From contig NZ_CP099966.1 of the NCBI RefSeq assembly GCF_025403485.1, forward strand, positions 4,152,501 through 4,216,500: DNA of 64,000 bases. Direction: 5' to 3'. Under the pieces are notes generated by a model. It had not been told where the DNA came from, did not search any database, and was given only the letters and a program-made list of their open reading frames with translations. Shown here in pieces: positions 45,813 to 55,042 of this stretch. Both the position numbers and the translations under genes were made by a program. The stretch comes from Chryseobacterium paludis (GTDB lineage: Bacteria; Bacteroidota; Bacteroidia; Flavobacteriales; Weeksellaceae). How positions within the stretch are numbered: the stretch's first letter is position 1; each line of letters opens with the position of its first letter.

Positions 45813-46694
45813 TCACGGTGAGGGAATTTGTTTTCTGCTCTTTCCTCTAAAAGACAATGGTGTAATTCCTTCCAATTTAGAAAATAAACGGGAAAAGTAG
45901 GTGTGATCATTGTATCCCAACTGATAGGCAATTTCTTTAACGGTGCAATTGGTGAAAAATAGTAAGCGCTTTGCTTCTACTAAAATTTCCTGCTGAATCC
46001 AATATAACGTTGATTTTCCTGTTGTCTTGCTTACGGCTTCATTTAGATAACCTGGTGAAATGTTTAAAAGTTCTGCATATAAAGATGGACTTTTTAGGGT
46101 GATAAATTCTTTTCGTACCAAAATTCTAAATTGTCGGGTAAGTTGCCAGGCACGACTTTCTTTTAATCTTTCAGGCTTATTTTCATTTAAAAAAAAAGAG
46201 GCAAACATTCCTGTGTAAGCATTAAGTAAAGACTTAGTAATAAAAAAGCCTTCCTTGGTAGACAGCATTTCTTCTGTGTACGAATTGTAAAGTAATTGAG
46301 CAAAATCATGAAACTTTCCAGCGCATATACTGTTCAATGGTAAAGGGTTGAAATCCATTATAGATTCTTCAAAAACAGAACGGATAAAATCAGGAACCAG
46401 ATCTACATTTACTGCAACAAACCATCCGCAAACTTTGTCCATCAGAAGACCCTGATGTACCTGCCCTGGCAAGAGACAGTAGATGTTAGCATTTTCAGCC
46501 TCTATAACTTTAAAGTCTACCATCATTTTTGCATATCCGGTTTGCAGGAACATAAAGATATAATGACTGTCCCTGTGAATTCCTTTATCCATAAGGTTGT
46601 CATCGGGGCTGCTAATGCGATCTGTAATTTTTTCCACAATGAAACCATGTTTGGAAATAGAATTTAAGCTAAAGGTAGGAATCGTCTGTTTCAT
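45813..46694 (-). CDS. AraC-family transcriptional regulator
   Basis: The 293-residue protein has a cupin-like N-terminal domain (about 20-165, with the typical SHYIFMFLQTGYAKMMVDF and LLPGQVHQG) and a C-terminal pair of helix-turn-helices (about 190-288, with LNISPGYLNEAVSKTTGKS and VKEIAYQLGYNDHTYFSRLFSKLEGITP). It lies upstream of the siderophore-interacting protein on the same strand and probably controls it, by analogy with similar pairs in Bacteroidetes. The effector is unknown. Confidence 0.92.
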   Translation of the reverse strand: MKQTIPTFSLNSISKHGFIVEKITDRISSPDDNLMDKGIHRDSHYIFMFLQTGYAKMMVDFKVIEAENANIYCLLPGQVHQGLLMDKVCGWFVAVNVDLVPDFIRSVFEESIMDFNPLPLNSICAGKFHDFAQLLYNSYTEEMLSTKEGFFITKSLLNAYTGMFASFFLNENKPERLKESRAWQLTRQFRILVRKEFITLKSPSLYAELLNISPGYLNEAVSKTTGKSTLYWIQQEILVEAKRLLFFTNCTVKEIAYQLGYNDHTYFSRLFSKLEGITPLSFRGKSRKQIPSP

Positions 46695-46860
46695 CTACTG
46701 GAATCAATATGGTAAAGGTAATAATATCCTTAGACCTTCAAAAATTTAGTTTTTAGGTGAGAAGTTGTTTGGAATAATTTAACTAAAAAGTGATAAATTT
46801 TAATAACGTGTTGTGATTTTTTAATCAGATAAAAGTAGATTTTTGTGTCAAACTTTTATC

Positions 46861-48507
46861 ATGAAAAAAATCAATTCTTTATTCCTTTTGTTTTTTGCAT
46901 TCTATCTTAATGCCCAGTTGATTTCCGGAACCGTATTTTCTAAAGAAGAGAATCTTCCAATTCCTTATGTGAAAATAGGTGTGGAAAAAGAAAATGTAGG
47001 GGTTATCTCTGATGAAAAGGGAAATTTCTCAATTGATCTTTCTAAGGCTAATATGGGTGGGGATATCAGGATTGAAGTAGCTGGATATGAAAGTTATACC
47101 GAAACGATTCAAAGCTTTGTAAAGTATAATTCTCAAAAAATACTTTTAAAGGAAAAAGTTAAGAATATTCAAGAGGTGAAACTAACGCCTAAAAAATTAG
47201 TCGATAAAAATTGGGGGGTGAATACAAAAACGAAAAGTATTATGTATTCAGTAAATCCGGAATTTAATCAAAAGAACTTTCTTGGAGAAACGGCATTGGA
47301 GTTTAATGCAAATAAAAGATCGAAGATCAAAAATATTAATCTGAATATAGCAAGTTATGTTTCTGATCAGCCTGTATTGATGCGTTATACTATTTACAGT
47401 GAGAAAAATGGCTTTCCTGATAAGAATATATTAAATGAAGAGATTACAGTTGAGCTTACTGAAGACATGATAAAATCAGGGGCATTTACATTAAATGTAA
47501 ATGACTATAATATCTGGGTCCAGGGGAAATTCTTTATTGGGATTCAGTTTTTGAAGAAATTCAATGGTAAAATAAATATCAGTGCAGCCCTTTTCAGAAC
47601 TGGATTTTTAAGAGAATTTTATGGAGACTGGCAAAAAGTAACATTAGCCGCACCTGCCATTAATATTGATGTTAAAGTAGATAAGAGTGGAAATAACATA
47701 AAGGATGAATCCGAAAATCCGGATGGAAGTCTTGAAGATCTGATTCCTGACCTCAGTCAGTACCAAAAAGCATCTGAAAACTCTATATATGGGAAAAACT
47801 CCTCTGTGGGGAAATTTCTGAAAGTGAAGAATGCCGATTTATATTATGAAGTTTATGGGGAAGGAGAACCCATAGTATTGCTCCATGGAAATAGCGGAAG
47901 TATTAAAGATTTCTATCAACAAATTCCCGTATTATCCAAAAAATATAAAGTGATTGCTTTAGACACAAGGGGACAGGGGAGAAGTACAGATACTTCTAAA
48001 AATAATTTAACTTATTCCATTTTTGCAGATGATCTTAAAGTATTGACCGATGAATTAGGGTTTAAAAAGATCAATATTGTAGGTTGGAGTGATGGTGGAA
48101 ATACAGGACTTGAATTTGTTTTAAAATATCCGGAAAATGTAAGTAAGCTGGTAACAATAGGGGCTAATGTTCAACCTGATGGAGTAGATGAGCGTCTTTT
48201 GAATCATATGAAAACGGAGCTTCAGGTTTTAGAGCTTGAAAATAAACCTGAAAAATTTAATCAGACCAGAATTTTGAAAATCATGATTAAAGAACCCAAA
48301 ATCAGTAAAGGTTCTTTACAAAAAATTCAAAGTCCGGTATTGGTGATAGCAGGAGAAAATGATGTGATAAAAAAAGTGCATACAGAATTTATTGCTAAAC
48401 AAATTCCCAATGCTAAGCTTAAGATTTATGCAAAGGCGACTCACTTTATCCCATTCGAAAATGCGGATCAACTTAATGCGGATCTTTTAGAATTCTTAGG
48501 GAAATAA
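46861..48507 (+). CDS. CarboxypepD regulatory-like domain fused to alpha/beta hydrolase
   Basis: I start at the ATG at 46861; an in-frame TTG at 46843 lies in promoter-like sequence. The 548-residue product has a signal peptide (about 1-17, ending NAQ), a carboxypeptidase-like regulatory beta-sandwich (about 20-95), a second beta-rich domain (about 100-290) usually found in stand-alone proteins of this group, and then a complete alpha/beta hydrolase (about 320-548). Its nucleophile is Ser410 in GWSDGGNTG, with the oxyanion motif LLHGNSGS, an acid in AGENDVIKK and a base in ATHFIPFE. This makes it a secreted or periplasmic esterase-like enzyme; substrate unknown. The join may be recent or specific to this group. 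Confidence 0.8.
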   Translation: MKKINSLFLLFFAFYLNAQLISGTVFSKEENLPIPYVKIGVEKENVGVISDEKGNFSIDLSKANMGGDIRIEVAGYESYTETIQSFVKYNSQKILLKEKVKNIQEVKLTPKKLVDKNWGVNTKTKSIMYSVNPEFNQKNFLGETALEFNANKRSKIKNINLNIASYVSDQPVLMRYTIYSEKNGFPDKNILNEEITVELTEDMIKSGAFTLNVNDYNIWVQGKFFIGIQFLKKFNGKINISAALFRTGFLREFYGDWQKVTLAAPAINIDVKVDKSGNNIKDESENPDGSLEDLIPDLSQYQKASENSIYGKNSSVGKFLKVKNADLYYEVYGEGEPIVLLHGNSGSIKDFYQQIPVLSKKYKVIALDTRGQGRSTDTSKNNLTYSIFADDLKVLTDELGFKKINIVGWSDGGNTGLEFVLKYPENVSKLVTIGANVQPDGVDERLLNHMKTELQVLELENKPEKFNQTRILKIMIKEPKISKGSLQKIQSPVLVIAGENDVIKKVHTEFIAKQIPNAKLKIYAKATHFIPFENADQLNADLLEFLGK

Positions 48508-49371
48508 CTAATCTAAAGTCAGTCTTTTCAAAGACCAGGAGCTGCCATTGTATATATCCAGATCTACTTTGGTATTGATGCCATGAACAATCCCGCTTTC
48601 TGTGAATTGCCAGAAATCCCATTCATCATCAGGAGAAGGGATAGGGACCTCATTATAATTAGCTAACCAAAGTGGGTAGCCATCAAACTCACCTTTTAGA
48701 AAATCTTTATAGTAATGATAATACGTATAGATAATGGGTTTTTTACCGTAGGTTTCTTCAATGATTTTACACCAGACTTTTAAATCCTCGATCAGCTTTT
48801 TATTAGTTTTACGTTTGGGGATTTTTTCAATGTCTAAAATTGGAGGCAGATCTCCACTTTCCAATTTTACATTGGCTAAAAAATTATTGGCCTGAATAAT
48901 TGGGTCTTCGTCGGCTCTGTAGAAATGATAAGCTCCCCGAATAAGCTCATGCTTTTTAGCTTGCGTCCAGAATTCATCAAAATGTTTATCCGCATTTTTA
49001 TTTCCCATTGTCGCTCTCATAACAACAAATTCTAAAGGAATCGTTTTGTTTCCAATGCTTAAGCTGTCCCATTTAATGTCTTCTCTGTTTTGATAATGAG
49101 AGACATCAAAACCATAGGTTTTATCGAGATTATCAGAAAGGATTTTTTGAATTCTTAAAGTTTCTTTTTCGCTGTTGTGAAGCTTTTTATGAGTGAATTT
49201 ATTAAAGTATAAGGCGTAATAATAGCTGATGGATTGCTTTAGATAAAACCCTGTCCCAATAAGAGCTATGATCAGGATAGCCAACACCACCTTGCGACGA
49301 AAAAAATAATTCTTCCGTCTTTTCTTATGAACGTTTTTGGCAGTTTTTTTGGTATACTTTTTTCTCGTCAT
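48508..49371 (-). CDS. GH25-family lysozyme, membrane-anchored
   Basis: From the ATG at 49371 the protein has 287 residues: a very basic N-terminus (about 1-22), one transmembrane helix (about 27-45) and a glycoside hydrolase family 25 domain (about 88-285). Family marks are GFDVSHYQ, RATMGNKNADKHF and PPILDIEKI, the last holding the catalytic Asp/Glu pair. It should cleave the beta-1,4 bonds of peptidoglycan outside the membrane. The TTG at 49383 is rejected as a start because it is part of a -7 promoter element. The gene ends directly against the convergent hydrolase gene and is divergent from the NDH-2-like gene. Confidence 0.9.
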   Translation of the reverse strand: MTRKKYTKKTAKNVHKKRRKNYFFRRKVVLAILIIALIGTGFYLKQSISYYYALYFNKFTHKKLHNSEKETLRIQKILSDNLDKTYGFDVSHYQNREDIKWDSLSIGNKTIPLEFVVMRATMGNKNADKHFDEFWTQAKKHELIRGAYHFYRADEDPIIQANNFLANVKLESGDLPPILDIEKIPKRKTNKKLIEDLKVWCKIIEETYGKKPIIYTYYHYYKDFLKGEFDGYPLWLANYNEVPIPSPDDEWDFWQFTESGIVHGINTKVDLDIYNGSSWSLKRLTLD

Positions 49372-49380
49372 AAAGTTTTG

Positions 49381-49430
49381 CAAAACTAACTTTTTAACAA
49401 GTAAAATGCTAAATAAAATCAGTAAATTTG
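49381..49430. promoter_or_regulatory. Divergent -7 elements between GH25 and NDH-2-like genes
   Basis: TAGTTTTG on the minus strand (49388-49381) precedes the GH25 ATG by nine bases; TAAATTTG on the plus strand (49423-49430) precedes the NDH-2-like ATG by six bases. Both match TAnnTTTG. The -33 elements are unclear and the leaders would be almost absent. Confidence 0.45.
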
Positions 49431-49436
49431 TATATT

Positions 49437-50696
49437 ATGGAAACACGCGAAAAAATCATCATTATCGGAGGAGGTTTTGCGGGATTGCAGCTTGCGAAAA
49501 CGTTGAACAATAAAAATAAAAAAGTAATTGTTCTGGATAGGGTAAACCATCATATGTTTCAGCCTTTATTCTATCAAGTAGCGTGTGGGAGGATAGAACC
49601 TTCCAATATTTCTTTTCCGTTCAGGAAAATTTTTCAACAATCCAGAAATACTCAATTTCGTTTAACAGAGGTAAAAGAGATCGATCCTTCACAAAATAAG
49701 GTGATCACAGATGAGGCTGAATTTCGTTATGATAAGTTAATTATTGCCACCGGTTGTAAGACGAATTTTTTTGGAAATAAGGATCTTGAAGGCAGAGCTT
49801 TCGGAATGAAAAATACCCAGGAAGCAATAGGAATCAGAAATCATGTTTTGATGACCTTTGAGAAACTCATTCTGGAAAAGAGCCGAAGTGATGATGGAAA
49901 CTGGAATATTGTAATTGTAGGTAGCGGTCCAACCGGAGTAGAGCTGGCAGGAGCTTTTGCAGAAATGAAAAAAGATATCCTTCCTAGAGATTATCCTTAC
50001 ATGAGTTTTGATAATCTTAAAATTATTTTAGTGAGTTCTACAGAGAAGCCCCTTGCTGTAATGAGTAGCGAAGCGCAGGAGAAGTCTGAAAAATATCTTA
50101 AAGACCTTGGTGTAACGTTCTTAAGTGGAGAAATAGTTACAGATTATGATGGTGATAAAGTGATCATGAAAAGCGGCAAAGAAATTCCGTCCAATAACGT
50201 GATCTGGGCAGCTGGAGTAACCGGAAATACAGTAGAAGGATTTCCTGAAGAAAAATTAATTAGAAACAGATATATAGTAGATCGATATAATAAAATAAAA
50301 GGTTACGATAATATTTTTGCCATTGGAGATATTGCCTATATGGAAACTCCAAAATATCCACAAGGCCACCCTCAGGTGGCAAATGTAGCAATCAATCAGG
50401 CGAAAAATTTAGGTAAGAATCTTTTAAAGAATAATAATGAGTGGACAGAATTTGAATATCATGATAAAGGATCTTTAGCAACTATTGGAAAGCACAGAGC
50501 AGTTGTAGATTTGCCATTTATAAAGTTTCAGGGCTTTTTAGCATGGTATTTCTGGATGTTTTTACATTTGATGCTGATTTTAAGTGTTAGAAATAAGCTT
50601 GCCGTATTTTTCAATTGGATGTGGAGCTATTTCAATAAAGACTCATCATTACGATTAATTATTTCGCCTACTAAGAAAAATGGAACATTACAATGA
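49437..50696 (+). CDS. NAD(P)/FAD-dependent oxidoreductase, NDH-2-like
   Basis: The 419-residue protein is a type II NADH dehydrogenase-like flavoprotein. It has the FAD-binding IIIGGGFAGLQLAKTL, the NADH-binding IVIVGSGPTGVELAGAF, the ATGCKTNFFG stretch, and a second FAD motif NIFAIGDIAYME. A C-terminal hydrophobic stretch (about 370-392, FLAWYFWMFLHLMLIL) would attach it to the inner membrane, where it would reduce menaquinone without proton pumping. I use the ATG at 49437, since the TTG at 49428 belongs to a -7 element. Its stop overlaps the trmD start (ATGA), so translation is coupled. Confidence 0.92.
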   Translation: METREKIIIIGGGFAGLQLAKTLNNKNKKVIVLDRVNHHMFQPLFYQVACGRIEPSNISFPFRKIFQQSRNTQFRLTEVKEIDPSQNKVITDEAEFRYDKLIIATGCKTNFFGNKDLEGRAFGMKNTQEAIGIRNHVLMTFEKLILEKSRSDDGNWNIVIVGSGPTGVELAGAFAEMKKDILPRDYPYMSFDNLKIILVSSTEKPLAVMSSEAQEKSEKYLKDLGVTFLSGEIVTDYDGDKVIMKSGKEIPSNNVIWAAGVTGNTVEGFPEEKLIRNRYIVDRYNKIKGYDNIFAIGDIAYMETPKYPQGHPQVANVAINQAKNLGKNLLKNNNEWTEFEYHDKGSLATIGKHRAVVDLPFIKFQGFLAWYFWMFLHLMLILSVRNKLAVFFNWMWSYFNKDSSLRLIISPTKKNGTLQ

Positions 50697-51364
50697 GAAT
50701 TGATATTATAAGCGTACTTCCGGAACTGATGGAAAGTCCATTCAAAACTTCTATTTTGAAAAGGGCAATGGATAAAGGATTAGCAGAAGTACATTTTCAC
50801 CACTTGAGAGAGTGGGCAATAAATAAGCACAGACAGATAGATGATGAGCCCTATGGTGGTGGAGCAGGAATGGTGATGATGGTTGAACCCTTGGATAAAT
50901 GTATTTCTAACCTTAAATCCCAAAGGTTATATGATGAGGTTATTTACCTTACACCCGATGGAGTTACATTGAATCAGAAAATAGCTAATTCTCTTTCCAT
51001 AAAATGTAATTTAATTTTTATATGTGGACATTATAAAGGGATTGATCAAAGAGTGAGAGATCTGCATGTTACTAAGGAAATTTCGATTGGAGATTATGTT
51101 CTTACAGGTGGAGAGCTCGCGGCATGTGTTTTAGCAGATTCCATCATAAGATTAATTCCAGGTGTTTTAAATGACGAGCAAAGCGCTCTTACAGATAGCT
51201 TCCAGGATGATCTTCTTTCGCCACCGATTTATACGAGACCTGAAAATTATAAAGGCCTGGAGGTTCCTAAAATTTTACTGAGTGGAAATTTTAAACAAAT
51301 CGAAGAATGGCGTCATGATGAAGCTGTAAGAATAACTAAAGAGAAACGACCTGATCTAATGTAA
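50693..51364 (+). CDS. trmD: tRNA (guanine-N1)-methyltransferase
   Basis: TrmD methylates G37 in tRNAs next to the anticodon, guarding the reading frame. The 223-residue protein has the trefoil-knot SPOUT fold with MRIDIISVLPEL at the N-terminus, DDEPYGGGAGMVMM, and the SAM-binding knot at about 110-145 with ICGHYKGIDQRVRD and EISIGDYVLTGGELAA. Its start overlaps the preceding stop by four bases. The usual rimM-trmD-rplS cluster is not present, which is common in Bacteroidetes. Confidence 0.96.
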   Translation: MRIDIISVLPELMESPFKTSILKRAMDKGLAEVHFHHLREWAINKHRQIDDEPYGGGAGMVMMVEPLDKCISNLKSQRLYDEVIYLTPDGVTLNQKIANSLSIKCNLIFICGHYKGIDQRVRDLHVTKEISIGDYVLTGGELAACVLADSIIRLIPGVLNDEQSALTDSFQDDLLSPPIYTRPENYKGLEVPKILLSGNFKQIEEWRHDEAVRITKEKRPDLM

Positions 51365-51701
51365 TTTGTTGAGAGATTTCTTTGTTTACTAAATTGTTTT
51401 TTTCTTTTTTTGCAAAATTTGTATAAAATGGAATAATAATTGTAATAGAAAGCAAAATAATAAAGTAAAAACTATTATGGATTTATAGTCGTTTTTAATA
51501 AATTATTATTATTTTGCTATTTTGATTTTGTTTCTTACGATTTAAGATCGAATTTGTTAAGGGTTTTCACAGATTGTATTTATTAAAATGTCCTTAAAAT
51601 TTTTTTTTTAGTACAAAATCAAAAACAATATTTTGTAATTTGACCTACCAAAAATTAACAACCTCAAAATCAAGATTATTTAAAAATAGAAATATGCGTT
51701 A
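51365..51701. other. Gene-free AT-rich region
   Basis: These 337 bases between trmD and the EEP gene are very AT-rich. I see no open reading frame of note, no strong terminator after trmD and no full promoter consensus. Confidence 0.6.
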
Positions 51702-52637
51702 ATGGAGCTTTTCACTTTTTACAATGTAGAAAATTTATTTTTGCCGGATGTAAAACCTGTTCATAAATATGATCCGACAAAATCAGGTTTGAGGAACTGG
51801 GATGAAAGAAAGTACTCCAATAAGCTTTTTAAAATTGCGCATGTTTTTCAATTGATAAAAGAAGAAAATGGTGTATTGCCATTTATAATTGGTTTATCTG
51901 AAGTTTCCGGAAGGAAAGTTTTAGAAGAGCTTGTGGAGATGGATCCTTTTAATTCTCAATATGGAATTGTACATTACAATTCTATGGATGAAAGAAAGGT
52001 TGATGTTGCCATGTTATATGATAAAAGCAAAGTAGAAGTGATAGATTCAGAAACTATTACATTCTTTTTTGAAATTACAAATAAAAACACTGAATATTAC
52101 GACACAACTAGAGATGTACTTTATTCAAAATTAAAATATAAAGGAGAGATTATTAATGTCTTTATCGCTCACCTTCCCTCTAAGAGAGAGAAAGACGTTA
52201 ATAAACCAAAAAGAGACTTTATAATGGAAGAAATTCGTAGCAGAATTTTGAATATAGTGAGCAGTAGTAGTGAGCATATAATTTTGTGTGGAGATTTTAA
52301 TGAAAACCCAGATGATGAAAACCTCACTAACATTCTTTATGATAATAATCATGAAAAAATGTTAGAAAACCCCTTTAGTGAACTGTTTTTTACTGGAAAT
52401 TATTCTACTTTTCATTATAAATCTGGTCTATTGTTTGACCAGATTATATTGTCAAAGTCATTTTTTAATGATCAGAATAATGAAGGTGTGTCATTTGAAA
52501 GTGCCGGAATATTTAAGTCTGAAAAGATTAGCAGCCGAAATAAGCAATTTGCAGGCAGACCTTTCAGAACATATGCTGGTACAAGATATTTAGGAGGTTA
52601 CAGTGATCATTTTCCGGTTTTTGTGAAATTTAAATAA
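51702..52637 (+). CDS. Endonuclease/exonuclease/phosphatase (EEP) family protein
   Basis: The 311-residue protein has the EEP (DNase I/synaptojanin) fold. Catalytic motifs: FYNVENLF at the N-terminus (Asn), GLSEVSGRK (Glu), IAHLPSKR (His), LCGDFNENPDD (Asp and Asn) and GGYSDHFPVFVK (the Asp-His pair). No signal peptide is seen, so it is predicted cytoplasmic. Substrates in the family range from DNA to lipids; the target is unknown. An Lrp-family regulator follows 32 bases on. Confidence 0.9.
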   Translation: MELFTFYNVENLFLPDVKPVHKYDPTKSGLRNWDERKYSNKLFKIAHVFQLIKEENGVLPFIIGLSEVSGRKVLEELVEMDPFNSQYGIVHYNSMDERKVDVAMLYDKSKVEVIDSETITFFFEITNKNTEYYDTTRDVLYSKLKYKGEIINVFIAHLPSKREKDVNKPKRDFIMEEIRSRILNIVSSSSEHIILCGDFNENPDDENLTNILYDNNHEKMLENPFSELFFTGNYSTFHYKSGLLFDQIILSKSFFNDQNNEGVSFESAGIFKSEKISSRNKQFAGRPFRTYAGTRYLGGYSDHFPVFVKFK

Positions 52638-52669
52638 TAAAAAAAACATAAATAAAAAAAAATTACAAG

Positions 52670-53140
52670 ATGAAAAATTCAACAAATGCAAGCTATCATT
52701 TAGATTCAATTGACAAAGAAATTATCTACATGCTAATGGATAATGCTAAAACTTCTTTGGCTCACATCTCGAAACATGTAGGGATTTCAACAACTGCAGT
52801 ACACCAAAGAATTAAAAAACTGGAACATGCTGGGGTTATTGAAAATTCAATTTCTTTTCTGAATCCTAAAAAAATCGGGTATAAAGTAATTTCTTATATC
52901 GGTATCTTTTTGGATCAGCCAAGTCATTATCCAGATGTTGTAAAATCTTTAAAAGAGGTAAATGAAGTGGTAGAAGCTCATTATACCACAGGAAACTATA
53001 CAATTTTCCTTAAGGTTCTTTGCAAAGACAATGATCATTTGATGCAGATTCTTAATAAACTTCAAAAATTAAAAGGAGTAACAAGAACAGAAACTTTCAT
53101 ATCTTTGGAACAAGGTATAAGCAGACAATTGAAAGTATAA
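52670..53140 (+). CDS. Lrp/AsnC-family transcriptional regulator
   Basis: The 156-residue protein has the N-terminal helix-turn-helix (about 12-60, with SLDSIDKEI-like start and VGISTTAVHQRIKKLE) and a C-terminal RAM domain (about 75-150, with VVEAHYTTGNYTIFLKV) that binds amino acids and mediates oligomerisation. deoC follows after six bases. The regulator may act locally, or on amino-acid genes elsewhere. Confidence 0.93.
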   Translation: MKNSTNASYHLDSIDKEIIYMLMDNAKTSLAHISKHVGISTTAVHQRIKKLEHAGVIENSISFLNPKKIGYKVISYIGIFLDQPSHYPDVVKSLKEVNEVVEAHYTTGNYTIFLKVLCKDNDHLMQILNKLQKLKGVTRTETFISLEQGISRQLKV

Positions 53141-53146
53141 TTAACT

Positions 53147-53890
53147 ATGGATATTGCCAGATATTTGGACTCAACATATTTGAAAACTCCTCAACAGTCG
53201 GGGATTTCAGAAAATGAAACTTTACAGAAAGATAAAGATCTTACACAGGAAGCCATTGATAATGGTATTTTTGCGGTTATGATCCGTCCGGATTATGTAT
53301 CAGAGATCAAAAAATATATTCAGGAAAGGAATTCAAATGTTGTAGTAGGTACTGTAATAGGTTTTCATGAAGGAACTTATTCTATTGAAGACAAAATTAC
53401 AGAAGCTTCTAAGGCAATTGAAGACGGAGCTGATGAATTGGATTTTGTAATTAATTATAAGGCTTACCTTGAAGGAAATCTTCAATTAGTAAAAGATGAA
53501 TTTGTAAGATGTACCTCATTATGTGTACAAAATCATAAGGCTGTAAAATGGATCATTGAAATTGCAGCTTTAAATGATTCTCAAATTGCCGATCTTACTA
53601 AAAATATTTCCGAATGGGCAGAGGAGAATTTTCTTGAAAAGGATTTACATTCTATTTTTGTGAAATCTTCAACAGGATTTTATGTAACCACTGATGGGAA
53701 ACCTAATGGAGCAACATTTGAAGGCATTAAAATTATGCTGGATAATGCCGGAAAACTTTCCGTGAAAGCTGCAGGTGGTGTAAGGACTCCTGAAGATGCT
53801 GAGAAAATGATCAGTATGGGGGTAAAGAGAATTGGAACTTCCTCGGCATTATCTTTAATTAGAAATGAATCTGCTTCAGAAGGTTATTAA
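53147..53890 (+). CDS. deoC: Deoxyribose-phosphate aldolase
   Basis: DeoC splits 2-deoxyribose 5-phosphate into acetaldehyde and glyceraldehyde 3-phosphate in nucleoside salvage. The 247-residue protein has the Schiff-base lysine Lys173 in FVKSSTGFY, DELDFVINY with the catalytic acids, and the phosphate-binding VKAAGGVRTPEDAE. It begins six bases after the Lrp-family gene and ends at a strong terminator, so they share a transcript. Confidence 0.95.
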   Translation: MDIARYLDSTYLKTPQQSGISENETLQKDKDLTQEAIDNGIFAVMIRPDYVSEIKKYIQERNSNVVVGTVIGFHEGTYSIEDKITEASKAIEDGADELDFVINYKAYLEGNLQLVKDEFVRCTSLCVQNHKAVKWIIEIAALNDSQIADLTKNISEWAEENFLEKDLHSIFVKSSTGFYVTTDGKPNGATFEGIKIMLDNAGKLSVKAAGGVRTPEDAEKMISMGVKRIGTSSALSLIRNESASEGY

Positions 53891-53913
53891 AATTATTAAA
53901 TTTAATTAATCAT

Positions 53914-53946
53914 AAAAAAGCCATCAATATTTTGATGGCTTTTTAT
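53914..53946. terminator. Bidirectional terminator
   Basis: AAAGCCATCAA pairs with TTGATGGCTTT (53917-53942) with A and T runs outside, between convergent deoC and dusB. Confidence 0.85.
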
Positions 53947-53948
53947 TT

Positions 53949-54944
53949 TTATACTTGTTCCTGATACTCTTCGTAGAAATGTTGTGTTTCTTTTATCAGG
54001 GTATCCATTTCGGCTAATGTAAAAACCTCAAGAAACTTTTTTCTGAATTCTTTAAAATGAGGGACACCACGGAAATAATTACTGTAATGTTGTCTCATCT
54101 CTATTAAACCCAGTTTTTCACCTTTCCATTCTGCACTCCATTCTGCATGTTGGCGTACGGCCAATAGTCTGTCTGAAATAGTAGGTTCCGGAAGATGTTC
54201 GCCCGTTTTAAAGAAGTGTTTTATTTCATTAAAGATCCAAGGGTATCCAATGGCTGCACGGCCTATCATAATTCCGTCACAGGCATATTTCTGTTTATAT
54301 TCTAATGCTTTTTCAGGAGAATCGATATCTCCATTTCCAAAAATCGGAATTTCTATATTGGGATTTTGTTTAATTCTTGAAATATGTTCCCAGTCAGCTT
54401 CCCCTTTGTACATCTGACCTCTGGTTCTTGCATGTATAGTTAAGGCTTTAATCCCTGTTTCCTGCAAACGTTCCGCCACTTCATCAATATTGATAGATGT
54501 ACTGTCCCATCCTAAGCGTGTCTTTACTGTTACAGGTAGATGAGTCGAACTAACAACAGCTTTTGTAAGACGTACCATAAGGTCAATGTCTTTCAGCACT
54601 CCAGCTCCAGCACCTTTGCAGACTACTTTCTTTACTGGGCAACCAAAGTTAATATCAACTAAATCTGGGTTTACGGTTTCCACAATCCTTGCAGACATCG
54701 CCATAGCTTCTTCATCACCTCCAAAAATCTGAATTCCAACAGGTCTTTCATAATCGAAGATGTCCAGCTTTTTTCTGCTTTTCATAGCATCACGAATTAA
54801 GCCCTCAGAAGAAATGAATTCTGAGTACATCATATCTGCACCATGCATTTTGCACAAACGTCTGAATGGAGGGTCACTTACATCTTCCATTGGTGCCAGT
54901 AAAAGCGGAAATTCCGGCAGTTCTATATTGCCTATTTTTATCAT
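53949..54944 (-). CDS. dusB: tRNA-dihydrouridine synthase (DusB type)
   Basis: Dus enzymes reduce uridine to dihydrouridine in tRNA D-loops using FMN and NADPH. The 331-residue protein has LLLAPMEDVSDPPFRRL at the N-terminus, the catalytic Cys102 in NFGCPVKKV, VKTRLGWD, IHARTRGQMYKG, and the FMN-phosphate-binding FGNGDI and GIMIGRAAIGYPW. Length and motifs fit DusB. Monocistronic. Confidence 0.94.
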   Translation of the reverse strand: MIKIGNIELPEFPLLLAPMEDVSDPPFRRLCKMHGADMMYSEFISSEGLIRDAMKSRKKLDIFDYERPVGIQIFGGDEEAMAMSARIVETVNPDLVDINFGCPVKKVVCKGAGAGVLKDIDLMVRLTKAVVSSTHLPVTVKTRLGWDSTSINIDEVAERLQETGIKALTIHARTRGQMYKGEADWEHISRIKQNPNIEIPIFGNGDIDSPEKALEYKQKYACDGIMIGRAAIGYPWIFNEIKHFFKTGEHLPEPTISDRLLAVRQHAEWSAEWKGEKLGLIEMRQHYSNYFRGVPHFKEFRKKFLEVFTLAEMDTLIKETQHFYEEYQEQV

Positions 54945-55042
54945 GGTGCAAATTTACGAAATTCTAAACTTTCATAGAGACAGATATTATCTATGGAAAT
55001 TATCAGTAGAGAAATGACAGATTATTACTGTTTAATTATTGA

